From assembly GCF_017377395.1 (NCBI RefSeq), contig NZ_CP061800.1, positions 5,601,633-5,665,632 on the forward strand: a DNA stretch of 64,000 bases, read 5' to 3'. A program made the position numbers and the translations under genes. The notes beneath the pieces were generated by a model that saw only the letters and a list, made by a program, of their open reading frames with translations, was not told the DNA's origin and did not search any database. This document shows positions 54,276 to 63,800 of this stretch, piece by piece (the stretch's first letter is position 1; each line of letters opens with the position of its first letter). Source of the stretch: Desulfonema magnum (GTDB lineage Bacteria; Desulfobacterota; Desulfobacteria; Desulfobacterales; 4be13).

Positions 54276-55412
54276 ATGAGCAATATAAAACAAAAAATCG
54301 AAGCCATTATGAGGGATGAGGGAAACACCCGGTTTCTTTCTTTTGAATCATTTCTGTTTGTTATTTCTCTTTTATATTGGGGAATTATAAAATTAAGAAA
54401 CTTTCTTTATAAAAAAGAAATTTTAAAATCAGGAAGGCTCCCTTGCAAAGTCATATCTGTGGGAAATGTGACAGTAGGCGGCACCGGCAAAACTCCCATG
54501 ACCATCTATATGACCGAACTGCTGAACCGTCTGGGTTATAAAGTGGTGATCCTCAGCCGGGGATATAAGGGAGGTGCGGAAAAGACCGGAGGAATTGTAA
54601 GTGACGGGCGCACGATTTTCATGGAACCTGACATGGCCGGAGACGAGCCGTTCATGTTGGCTGAAAAATTGAAAAATACACCTGTCATTGTTGGAAAAAA
54701 TCGGCTTGAGGCAGGAATGCTGGCTGTGGAAAAATTTAAGCCGGATATTATTGTGCTGGATGACGCGTTTCAGCATCTTAAACTTGCGAGAGATATAAAC
54801 CTGGTGCTTTTGGACAGTCACCGGCCTTTTGGCAATACCCATATACTGCCTCGCGGTACGCTGAGAGAACCGCTTTCGGCCCTTTTACGAGGTGACGCTT
54901 TTATTTTAACACGGTCTGATTCTCCCCCTCTTAATCCTTATGACCTCCCGGGCCTTCCTTTTTCCCGGACAGACCTGATCGGAAATAAACCTGTGTTCAG
55001 AAGCTTTCACGTTCCTTATATCTGTAACGTGGTAAGACAGAACCCGGTTGCTTCAGGATATCCGGTTTCTGTCTCATACGATGCTGAATTCTTAAAGAAT
55101 CGCAATGTCTTTGCTTTTTCCGGCATAGCGAAAAATGATGATTTTCAGCGCACTCTTGAAGCATTTGGATGCAGGATAACAGGTTTTCTTAAATTTCCGG
55201 ATCATTATCAATATTCAGATAATGATCTTTCTGAAATTTTTCATTCAACACAGGAGCTGAATGCCGATGCCATCATTACAACGGAAAAAGACTATGTGAG
55301 ACTAGTCCGCAGAATAACATGGCCCATTGACCTTGTGGTTATCAGTATAAAAATTTCCTTTGGAGACGATGACGATGCTTTTACCCGTTTTATTGCGCAA
55401 AGCCTTTATTAA
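54276..55412 (+). CDS. lpxK: tetraacyldisaccharide 4'-kinase
   Basis: A 378-residue membrane-anchored kinase that makes lipid IVA. The N-terminus has a hydrophobic anchor (FESFLFVISLLYWGIIKL). Walker A is VGNVTVGGTGKTPMTIYM at ~62-79, then LSRGYKGG and the catalytic region VLDDAFQHLKLARDINLVLL. The C-terminal KDYVRLVRRITWPIDLVVI is typical. The ATG at 54276 is preferred over the frame at 54258, which has no better ribosome-binding site. It ends 7 bp from a convergent gene. Confidence 0.95.
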   Translation: MSNIKQKIEAIMRDEGNTRFLSFESFLFVISLLYWGIIKLRNFLYKKEILKSGRLPCKVISVGNVTVGGTGKTPMTIYMTELLNRLGYKVVILSRGYKGGAEKTGGIVSDGRTIFMEPDMAGDEPFMLAEKLKNTPVIVGKNRLEAGMLAVEKFKPDIIVLDDAFQHLKLARDINLVLLDSHRPFGNTHILPRGTLREPLSALLRGDAFILTRSDSPPLNPYDLPGLPFSRTDLIGNKPVFRSFHVPYICNVVRQNPVASGYPVSVSYDAEFLKNRNVFAFSGIAKNDDFQRTLEAFGCRITGFLKFPDHYQYSDNDLSEIFHSTQELNADAIITTEKDYVRLVRRITWPIDLVVISIKISFGDDDDAFTRFIAQSLY

Positions 55413-55419
55413 TCCGTTA

Positions 55420-55698
55420 TCAGTCTGTTTTGTTACCCCCCCTTATCAAATGTTTCTGTAATTCTTCAATTTCGTGTATAACACGCTCTAATTTTAATTT
55501 TTCCTGCTGTCTCTGATGGCTGAGATTATCCAGCTGATCTTGCAGAAATAAGACCTGCTTTTGAAGCTTGTCACGTTCTGCCTGCAACTGTGCGATGATA
55601 ACTTCAGAATCTGGCTTTTGTACAATGTCCTTTGCTGGTCTGGTTTTTTCTAAGATTTTGGTAATGATTCTGTAATGCCATCCGGCCGGCTGTTCCAT
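55420..55698 (-). CDS. small coiled-coil protein, unknown function
   Basis: A 92-residue soluble protein. Residues ~30-85 form a strong coiled coil (ERDKLQKQVLFLQDQLDNLS; KLERVIHEIEELQKHL), likely dimeric. The N-terminus MEQPAGWHYRIITKIL is aromatic. AAGGAG lies 11 bases upstream. It follows, on the same strand, the frameshifted small gene at 55765-56032, so the two may have been an operon. Confidence 0.6.
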   Translation of the reverse strand: MEQPAGWHYRIITKILEKTRPAKDIVQKPDSEVIIAQLQAERDKLQKQVLFLQDQLDNLSHQRQQEKLKLERVIHEIEELQKHLIRGGNKTD

Positions 55699-55764
55699 TG
55701 GTTTTAGTACTCCTTCAGCATCAGATTCTTTTGTAATTTCTCCTTCTGTTACGCTATCACTGTT

Positions 55765-56032
55765 TCAAGTGATATTAGCATGGACGAAATCATGGTCAAA
55801 CAGAAGCATACTGAACCGGTCATCATCCATGGCACTGGTATCTCCGCCATGGAATTCGACAACCTTATTTTTTTGCTAATTCAAAACGTGCCGCCTCAAA
55901 GCCCTCCCTGTCCAATTGTGATCTGGCTTTATCCCGGAACAGGTCAATTCTGTGATAAATCTCACTTTCAAGGGTCTGGCACGCATTTTTCAAAATTTGT
56001 TCTTTCCGGTTGATAGCAGCCTCTGATCCCAT
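55765..56032 (-). pseudogene. small gene split by a poly-A frameshift
   Basis: From the ATG at 56032 a 55-residue frame reads AAINRKEQILKNACQTLESE, YHRIDLFRDKARSQLDREGF, ends FELAKK and stops at 55865. With one A fewer in the seven-A run (plus-strand T at 55868-55874), translation would continue as VVEFHGGDTSAMDDDRFSML and end with HANIT at 55765, giving ~88 residues. Both parts look coding. No Shine-Dalgarno is visible before the ATG. It may be an inactivated gene, a slippage-controlled gene or a sequencing error. Confidence 0.55.
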
Positions 56033-56073
56033 ATCATAGCAGAATTTTGATCAAAAAAATTACAGGATTTGAT

Positions 56074-56218
56074 AAGTACCTAACCATAAGTTTTCGATAT
56101 TTGCCCGGGGAAGAAACCCGGGTTTTTTTCCAGAATGATTCGCCGGCCATGAGGAAAAACCCGAGTTTATCCGCTGTTCACAGAAAAAAATGTATAAAAA
56201 ACTTTTGATCGGGTACTT
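56074..56218. mobile_element. family C MITE copy 3, flanked by TA
   Basis: 145 bp, ends AAGTACCTAACCATAAGTTT and AAAACTTTTGATCGGGTACTT, nearly identical to the 40048 copy and flanked by TA. It lies between the UDG gene and the small broken gene. Confidence 0.85.
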
Positions 56219-56360
56219 ATAAAAAGAGGATGATAAGAAGAGAATTTTTTCCTTTACCATAAAAACACATTTTCATCAGCCAGGGTGATAAGTACGTTTC
56301 ACGGAGGTTTCTTATATCAAATCCCTGTAGGAATTTTTGATATCTGACATCTGACACCTA

Positions 56361-57176
56361 TTAGTTAATTCCGAGTGATTTCATGAGCTTCTGAACATCC
56401 TCCCATACATCGCGCTTTTTTTGAGGATAGCGAAGAAGATATTCCGGATGAAATGTGGGCATCACCTTCATATCCATATAATCATAAAACCGTCCCCGCA
56501 ATTCTGAAATCGGCTTTTCCGTTCCAAGAAGGGACTGTGCCGCAAATGTTCCGAGAGCGCATATAAAATCTGGCTTTATCGCTTCCAGCTGACGTTTTAA
56601 AAAAGGTGAACAGGCTTTGATTTCATCAGGTTCGGGATCCCTGTTTCCAGGGGGACGGCATTTTATAATATTGCAAATATAGATATCTTCCCGGGTAAGT
56701 TTCATTGCCTGAATGATTTTGGTCAGAAGCTGACCTGCCTCCCCCACAAAAGGTTCTCCGGCCTGATCTTCATCATATCCCGGTCCTTCACCCACAAATA
56801 CAAGCTGTGCCCGGGGATTTCCTGCTCCGAAGACAATATTTTTTCGTCCTTTGAAAAGCTTACACCGGTGACAGTCGCCAAGGTCCGTGCGTATTGCCCC
56901 CAGCGTCTTCGGTAAAACAATCCTGCGACGCTCATCAGGGGGATATAGCGTCTTATCAGAGGCCTGTTTTCGGCTTCTGTCGGAAATATACCTTTGGTCT
57001 CTGTCAGAAGCTTGTTTCCGAATTCGGGCGGGTGTCTCTTTTTTTCCCCAATTTTTGATAAGATCAAGGCTTTTCTCTGAACAGTCGAACCCATGACATC
57101 CTGTTGTCTCATTCAAAAACCGAAGGTAATTTTTTACGTCCTCGGTTATGGCAACAAAATGTTTTGCCTGAACCAT
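56361..57176 (-). CDS. type 4 uracil-DNA glycosylase with N-terminal extension
   Basis: A 271-residue DNA repair enzyme that removes uracil. The core (~85-271) has CHRCKLFKGRKNIVFGAGNP, motif A VGEGPGYDEDQAGEPFVGEA, Fe-S ligands in ICNIIKCRPPGNRDPEP and CSPFL, and MPTFHPEYLLRYP near the end. The first ~80 residues are an extra charged segment with twin KQASD repeats, common in bacterial members. The start has CAGGTGAT upstream. It follows coaBC on the same strand by 27 bp and is probably co-transcribed. Confidence 0.93.
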   Translation of the reverse strand: MVQAKHFVAITEDVKNYLRFLNETTGCHGFDCSEKSLDLIKNWGKKETPARIRKQASDRDQRYISDRSRKQASDKTLYPPDERRRIVLPKTLGAIRTDLGDCHRCKLFKGRKNIVFGAGNPRAQLVFVGEGPGYDEDQAGEPFVGEAGQLLTKIIQAMKLTREDIYICNIIKCRPPGNRDPEPDEIKACSPFLKRQLEAIKPDFICALGTFAAQSLLGTEKPISELRGRFYDYMDMKVMPTFHPEYLLRYPQKKRDVWEDVQKLMKSLGIN

Positions 57177-57203
57177 ATATCACCTGTTCAACATTCCCAA
57201 TTT

Positions 57204-58400
57204 CTAATTTTTTATTCCGATAATCCGATCCAGCAGAATATGTGCCACAGCGTCTTTTTCCATCACAGGCAGAGGTTCCTTTGTTCCGTCCCTGTAGAAA
57301 AGCGTCACCTGATTGGTATCTGTTTCAAAGCCGGAAGACTCCCCCACAATATTTCCCGCAATCATATCCAGATTTTTCCTGACAAGCTTCTCTCCTGCGT
57401 TTTTTTCAAGCTCCTGAGTTTCAGCGGCAAACCCCACAAGAATCTGATCTTTTTTCCGTGCGCCAAGTTCTTTAAGAATATCCTGATTTTTCTGCAAAGT
57501 TAAAACTTTTTCATCGGCCCCTTTTTTGATTTTATGCGCTGCTGCTTCCCCGGGTCTGTAATCAGCAACCGCGGCCGTCTTTATAATGATATGTGAATCT
57601 TCCATGTGTTCAAATACGGCAGTCGCCATTTCCCGGGCGCTTCGGACCCTGATTTCTGTGACATTCAGGGGGACAGGAATATTCGTAGGGCCTGTGACTA
57701 AGACAACCTCCGCCCCTCTGTGTTCCGCAGCCCTTGCAATGGCATAACCCATCTTCCCGGAAGAAGGATTGCTGATAAACCTCACCGGATCAATATGCTC
57801 TCTTGTGGGGCCGGCCGTGACAAGAACCTTTTTGCCTTCCAGATTCTTAGGCGAGAGACAGTACAAAAGTCTGTCCAAAATTTCCGGAGGATCAGGAAGA
57901 CGGCCGGGACCGGTCGTACCACACGCAAGTTCTCCTGAGCCTGGCTCCGCGATAAAATAACCATCATCTCTGAGGATATCCAGATTTCTTTGCATGGCTC
58001 TGCTTTGATACATATGCGTATTCATGGAAGGGCAGACAATCACAGGAGAAGTCACAGCAAGCAGAAAAGTGCTGAGAGCATCATCTGCAATACCGCCCGC
58101 ACATTTTCCGATAATATTGGCTGTAGCGGGGGCAATGACCACGGCATCCGCCTCTTCAGCCCAGTCAATGTGCTTTATGGAAGAATCCCCTCCTTTTTCA
58201 AAAAGGCTTGTGCATACCGGACGATCTGACAAAGCCTCAAACGTAAGGGTTCCCACAAAAGCCGTGGCATTCTGAGTCATCATCACCCTCACATTTGCCC
58301 CCTCTTTTTTAAGAAGCCTTAAAAACTCAACGCTTTTGTACGCTGCAATCCCTCCGCATACACCCAGTACGATATTTTTATTATGAATATCCGTTTTCAT
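57204..58400 (-). CDS. coaBC: phosphopantothenoylcysteine synthetase/decarboxylase
   Basis: A 398-residue bifunctional enzyme for two steps of coenzyme A synthesis. The CoaC flavoprotein part (1-~190) has GVCGGIAAYKSVEFLRLLKK, IAPATANIIGKCAGGIADD and the substrate motif PSMNTHMY. The CoaB ligase part has VTAGPTREHIDPVRFISNPS, GKMGYAIARAAEHRGAEV and the lysine-rich KIKKG. The ATG has AAAGGAG upstream. It is likely the first gene of coaBC-UDG. A heptamer array lies 54 bp upstream. Confidence 0.96.
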   Translation of the reverse strand: MKTDIHNKNIVLGVCGGIAAYKSVEFLRLLKKEGANVRVMMTQNATAFVGTLTFEALSDRPVCTSLFEKGGDSSIKHIDWAEEADAVVIAPATANIIGKCAGGIADDALSTFLLAVTSPVIVCPSMNTHMYQSRAMQRNLDILRDDGYFIAEPGSGELACGTTGPGRLPDPPEILDRLLYCLSPKNLEGKKVLVTAGPTREHIDPVRFISNPSSGKMGYAIARAAEHRGAEVVLVTGPTNIPVPLNVTEIRVRSAREMATAVFEHMEDSHIIIKTAAVADYRPGEAAAHKIKKGADEKVLTLQKNQDILKELGARKKDQILVGFAAETQELEKNAGEKLVRKNLDMIAGNIVGESSGFETDTNQVTLFYRDGTKEPLPVMEKDAVAHILLDRIIGIKN

Positions 58401-58453
58401 GTAAAAGACGCTCCTTTTTTATTACAAGGTCAGGGCCCCCGACACCTCAGTTT

Positions 58454-58614
58454 TTTTCAAGTTTCGAGTTTCGAGTTTCAAGTTTCAAATTTCAAGTTTC
58501 GAGTTTCGAGTTTCAAGTTTCAAATTTCAAGTTTCAAATTTCAAGTTTCAAGTTTCAAGTTTCGAGTTTCAAGTTTCAAGTTTCAAGTTTCAAGTTTCAA
58601 GTTTCAAGTTTCAA
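58454..58614. repeat. ~23 copies of heptamer GTTTCAA and variants
   Basis: This is a tandem array of GTTTCAA, GTTTCGA and ATTTCAA. It lies between the lipoprotein stop (58621-58623) and the coaBC start (58400), with its edge 6 bases from the lipoprotein stop. The open frame across it (58383-58643) is a repeat artefact. Confidence 0.92.
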
Positions 58615-58620
58615 GTTTCT

Positions 58621-59118
58621 TCATTTCAGAAGCCCTTCATTAGTTTCTGATTCATCTATGGTCGGTGCGACCCACACCTCCGCACGGGTACTGAAGTCTT
58701 TTTCGGAAATGCTTATCACGCACCACCTGTTTCCCTTATGAAACAGCATAATCGTCCGCGGGGCTTTGAATGAACTGATAAGCTTCCAATTATCATTGGC
58801 CATGTTCCGGCTGAAAAAATTAATCAGAGAATTTACCTCAACTCTTCCTTTTAAAGAAAGAACCCCCCCCGCAAAACCAGGTGTTTTATATACGAAAGAT
58901 GCTTTTTTATTAATTTTCATTTCACTCGGAACAAGCACATCTCCGAAATCATAATACACAGGAGAAGGTCCTCCTTTGGTCTTTCCTGGTACTGCTGATC
59001 CGGATGCAACCCCTTCTTTGAGTTTTTGATTAAAACAGCCTGTAATGAGAAGAAAAAGAGCCATTATGCTTATCATACAACCCCACATTGTTCTGCTCTG
59101 CCGCATTTTTGTCATCAT
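58621..59118 (-). CDS. conserved-looking lipoprotein, unknown function
   Basis: A 165-residue lipoprotein. The N-terminus has basic residues, a hydrophobic run (MISIMALFLL) and the lipobox ITGC, lipidated Cys ~28. The mature part begins with a flexible Gly/Lys-rich linker, then YYDFGDVLVPSEM, FAGGVLSLKGRVEVNSLINF and MLFHKGNRWCVISISEK, an alpha-beta domain. AGGAGG lies 7 bases upstream of the ATG. I recall similar proteins in deltaproteobacteria but cannot name the family. It precedes coaBC on the same strand, separated by a heptamer array. Confidence 0.72.
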   Translation of the reverse strand: MMTKMRQSRTMWGCMISIMALFLLITGCFNQKLKEGVASGSAVPGKTKGGPSPVYYDFGDVLVPSEMKINKKASFVYKTPGFAGGVLSLKGRVEVNSLINFFSRNMANDNWKLISSFKAPRTIMLFHKGNRWCVISISEKDFSTRAEVWVAPTIDESETNEGLLK

Positions 59119-59694
59119 TATAAACCTCCTCGTTTTTTTAATAAATTCTGTGAAAAAGCTTCAACATCAGCTTCTATGAAAAAGCAGATTACCATAAATC
59201 TTCCTGCTGCGATATTCAAGGAAAAACAGTCCGATAGTTCTGTATCTGAGCGCATAAGAATTATTCATTTCGGCTGTTGCATATCCTGACTTGAAAAAAT
59301 TCTGTAATCTGTTTGTTTTTTTGTTTACAATTTTATTGAAAGAAAAGTCAATGGAAGCGTCTGAAATAAAATGCCCCTCAGCGACCGAATTTATTATTTA
59401 TTTTTTAACTTTTTGATTTATAATGTAAAAATATATTTTACTTTCTGATAAAAAATGATATAATTAGATTTTTCAGGTCATAAAATATGAAAAGCGATAT
59501 CAGCATCACAAAATTGCATATTATTAATCTAATTGAATTCAATACATCGGACAGTTTTTGACAGTCAAAGTTGATAAAAAATAACTTATTGAAATTAAAC
59601 TGTTTTAATTCTTTTAGAGAAAATCATCAGACCCAATGAAAACAATAGGTTGCAAAAAGTGTCCGTGACAGAAAATTATAAGGAAAATTAAATT
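59119..59694. other. AT-rich intergenic region
   Basis: No gene, repeat or RNA is evident in this 576-bp stretch between divergent genes. A 37-codon frame at 59176-59289 lacks a ribosome-binding site and is not supported. Confidence 0.5.
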
Positions 59695-60612
59695 ATGAAA
59701 AATATTTTGAGTGTATGCGGCATGTTGACGCTGATATGTGTGAGCAGCTTTTCCCAGGCTCATATTTCCCCAACTGCAAGTGATATTGAAGACCATGACA
59801 AAGATGGAATGCCGGACTGGTGGGAACATTATTTTTCCGATGGCAGATCAGAAAAATTAGATCCGGCAAGAGATGATTCCGGTGAGGACCCGGACGGGGA
59901 CAGCCTTTTGAATATTGATGAATTCAGATACGGAACCCATCCGTTTGAAAAAGACACAGATGAAGATTCATTGGATGACGGAGAAGAAGTACACCAACAC
60001 AGAACAAATCCGGCAATAGCTGATACAGATGGCGGAGGACGGCCTGATGGGTATGAAGTGACAAATGGGGCTGACCCCCTCAGCCCGGGGGATGATCACT
60101 CTTCGGTGATCACAGCCTCTGTCAGCCTGCGGCCGGGCTGGAACCTTATCTCTTTTCCTGTTTCACCGCCTGCTGTTTCGATTCATGAAATACTGGCCCC
60201 GATATCCGGTTCCTATTCTGCTGTGTGGAGCTATCGAAACGGAAAATGGAAATTATACGATCCGGATAAACCGGGTCTCAGCGACCTGACAACCATGGAA
60301 GCCGGATGGGGATATTGGATAAACATGAAACATTCCGGCATGTTGACAATATCCGGTTCAGCAGCTCCGAAATCCGTTGACCTTGAAGACGGGTGGAATT
60401 TGGTGGGATATAATTCGCCTCATTCACAGCCTGTTAAAAACGTCTTATCTTCGATTAATGGGAAATATCTTTCCATATGGGTATTCATTAACGGCACATG
60501 GAAAGCTTATGATCCTCTGCATCCCGAATTCAGTGACCTGACCACCATGGAACCGGGATATGGTTACTGGATCAATGCCGGTACCCGCGTCTGCACTTGG
60601 ATTTTGCCTTAA
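59695..60612 (+). CDS. secreted protein with calcium-type repeats and two GWNLIS domains
   Basis: A 305-residue exported protein with AAGGAAAA upstream. The signal peptide is ~1-22 (NILSVCGMLTLICVSSFSQA). Residues ~30-125 are Asp-rich thrombospondin-3-like units (DHDKDGMPDWWEHYF; EDPDGDSLLNIDEF; KDTDEDSLDDGEE), likely calcium-binding. Two ~80-residue repeats follow: RPGWNLISFPVSPP...DLTTMEAGWGYWIN and EDGWNLVGYNSPHS...DLTTMEPGYGYWIN. No anchor or PEP-CTERM motif is seen. It precedes the giant PKD-like gene by 215 bp on the same strand; both look like surface or matrix proteins. Confidence 0.82.
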   Translation: MKNILSVCGMLTLICVSSFSQAHISPTASDIEDHDKDGMPDWWEHYFSDGRSEKLDPARDDSGEDPDGDSLLNIDEFRYGTHPFEKDTDEDSLDDGEEVHQHRTNPAIADTDGGGRPDGYEVTNGADPLSPGDDHSSVITASVSLRPGWNLISFPVSPPAVSIHEILAPISGSYSAVWSYRNGKWKLYDPDKPGLSDLTTMEAGWGYWINMKHSGMLTISGSAAPKSVDLEDGWNLVGYNSPHSQPVKNVLSSINGKYLSIWVFINGTWKAYDPLHPEFSDLTTMEPGYGYWINAGTRVCTWILP

Positions 60613-60827
60613 TCCCCCTCCTGATTTAAAAATACCAGAAAGATAAAACACTTGAATTCGGAATTAAAATATCATATCAAGGAAAACTTTGGTCTCAGGT
60701 TTTTGGAGTGTTCTGAGACAGAAACATATAAATAATTATTTGAATTATAAGTGATTTTACAGATCATTCCACTGTCTTCGGCTTTAAGTGACCGGAATGA
60801 AGATCAATGCCAAAGAAAGGTTAATTT

Positions 60828-63800
60828 ATGCTAAAAAAATGTTCTGTCGCGGCGGTCATACTATTCCTGTTTTTTTTGTCCTTAATCGCCTGGGCGCAGA
60901 TACCTATTCCTGCCAGAATCGGCGGCACGCTGACGACAGATAACATGAAAATAACAAGTCAGAACGATACCGGTTATACGTTCCTTGTCACCCGGGAGGA
61001 TGGCACGGATTTCATCTCAGCAGATGAGAACCTTCCCCGGGCCGAGGATACGGACGGGCTGAATTCGTCTGACTGGTATCTGATAGATATTCCCGTATAT
61101 AATCAGCACGAGCAGCCGGACGGAGCGGTTCCCGGGGATACCGGGGTGATACATGTGTACAGAGATGACACGGAATTAACTGTCATCTCGCCCCCGGACG
61201 GGCAATTTATCATAGAAGACAGCGGCTCTAACACACGAATTGATATTATTGCTGTGGCAGAAACACACCAGAACCGGCCCCCTGTTGCTGATGCCGGAAC
61301 CGGTCAGACTGTCAGTGAGGGCGACACAGTTATCCTGGACGGATCCGGGTCATCAGACCCGGATCCGGGCGATTTGCTCATTTATCAGTGGGAGCAAACC
61401 ACAGGCCCCCCGGTAATGCTTTCGGATGACAGCGATGCCCGGCCCGAGTTTACGGCCCCGGATGCGGGAGAATCCCTTACATTTGAACTGACAGTGACAG
61501 ATAATGACGGTCTGAGCGATACAGACACTGTGACAGTGAATGTCACATCTGATGAAAATCAGCCGCCTGTTGCTGACGCCGGGCCGAATCAGACCGTAAC
61601 TGAGGGGGATTTTGTGATATTGGATGGTTCAAATTCCACGGATTCAGATGGTCAGATAGATACTTACTCATGGCGTCAGACCCGCGGACCCATGATGATG
61701 CTTTCAGATACCACAGAGGCGCAGCTTACATTTACGGTCTCAGATGGTGACCCGGAAGGTGAATCGCTGATATTCGAGCTGACAGTGACGGATGACGAAG
61801 GGCTGACAGATACAGACAGTGTCACCGTGAATATCACATCTGAAAATCAGCCCCCTGTTGCCGATGCCGGCCCGGATCAGATGGTCGCAGAAGGAGATTT
61901 CGTGATATTGGATGGTTCAAATTCCACGGATTCTGACGGTCAGATAGTTGCTTACTCGTGGCGTCAGATCGGAGGAAGCTCAATGTCTCTTTCGGATGCC
62001 ACAAAGGCACAGCCGACATTTACCGCTCTGGACGGTAATTTGGCAGGGCAGGCCCTTACGTTTGAGCTGACTGTGACAGACAACAGCGGACTGACCAGTA
62101 CAGACCAGGTCACGGTGAATATCACATCTGAAAACCGCCCCCCCGTTGCTGACGCTGGGCCGGATCAGACAGCCAGTGAGGAGGAACTCGTGACATTGGA
62201 CGGTTCAAATTCATCAGATGCTGACGGCCGAATAGCATCTTATTTATGGCGTCAGATTAGCGGAACCCCTGTGATGCTTTCTGATATTACCACAGTGCGG
62301 CCCGCGTTTATTGTTTCGGACAGCGATATCATTGGGGAAGAAGCCCTTACATTTGAACTGATTGTGACAGACAATGGCGGCTTGCAGAACACAGACCGTG
62401 TCACAGTGAATATTACATCTGAAAATCAGCCTCCTGTTGCTGACGCGGGGCAGGACCAGACTGTCAGTAAAGGAGATTTTGTCACATTGGACGGTTCCGA
62501 TTCTGAGGATACTGACGGTGAGATCGTTTCCTACTCCTGGCGTCAGACCGGCGGAACTGTGGTAAATCTTTCTGACACCGCAGATCCGAAGCCGACATTT
62601 ACTGCCATGACTGCCATTTTGAAAAGTGAATCCCTTACTTTTGAACTGGTTGTCACAGATGACGGCGGATTACAGCACACAGACAGCGTTACTGTGAACA
62701 TTATTTATACAAATCAGCCGCCCGTGGCCGATGCGGGACAGGACCAGACTGTGAGTGAAGGAGATATTGTGATATTGGATGGTTCAGGTTCGGGTGATCC
62801 TGATGACGGCATTGCTTCTTATTTGTGGCGTCAGACTGGCGGAACAGGCGTGAAACTGTCCGACGCGGCAGCAGTTCAGCCCATGTTTGTGGCCCCGGAT
62901 GTGGGACAGAGCGGGAGGTCATTTACTTTTGAACTGGTGGTGACAGACTATGACGGATTGCGGCATTCTGACCGTGTCACCGTAAATATCATCCATATTA
63001 ATCAGCCTCCTGTGGCTGATGCCGGACCGAATCAGATGGTGAAAGAAGCGGATATGGTAATGCTGGATGGTTCAGACTCCTCAGACCCGGATGATGGCAT
63101 TGCGTCCTATTTATGGTATCAGACAGAAGGAACGCGGGTGACGCTTTCTGATAGCACTGCTGTGCAACCTGTGTTTACAGCTCCGGATATCGGCCTGACA
63201 GGTGAATCGCTTATATTCAGGCTGACAGTGACAGATTACAATGGGTCAGAACGCACAGACTATGTGACAGTGAATGTCACCCATCTGAACCGGCCGCCAG
63301 TGGCGGACGCGGGGCCGGATCAGAAAATAAATGAAGGATGTGAAGCCACATTAAATGGTTCAGCGTCCGCAGATCCTGACGACGGCATAGCGTCTTATTT
63401 CTGGCGTCAGACAGAAGGCACGAGCGTGACGCTTTCTGATGCTTCTGCGATTCGTCCGAGTTTTATTGCACCGTCAGATATTCTGCCAGCAAGCAAAACG
63501 CTCACATTTGAACTGACAGTCACAGATCACGGCGGGTTAAAGGATTCAGACCATGTCACGCTGAATGTCACCTTTATCAATCGGACCCCTGCCGCGGATG
63601 CAGGGCCGGTTCAGAAGGTGAACGGAGGGGATATTGTCACATTGGATGGTTCACATTCCACGGATCCTGATGGCAGAATAGTCTCTTACCTGTGGACTCA
63701 GACAGACGGAACTGAGGTCTCTCTTTCCAATGCCACTGCCATGCAACCCACGTTTGCTGCTCCGGGTGTCGGTCCGAAAAGTGAAGCCCTTACCTTCAAA

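Noticed and set aside
55780..56013. 77-codon plus-strand frame
   Set aside because: Antisense to the small frameshifted gene at 55765-56032, which has better coding character.
58383..58643. 86-codon frame of FKFQVSS repeats
   Set aside because: Translation of the GTTTCAA heptamer array.
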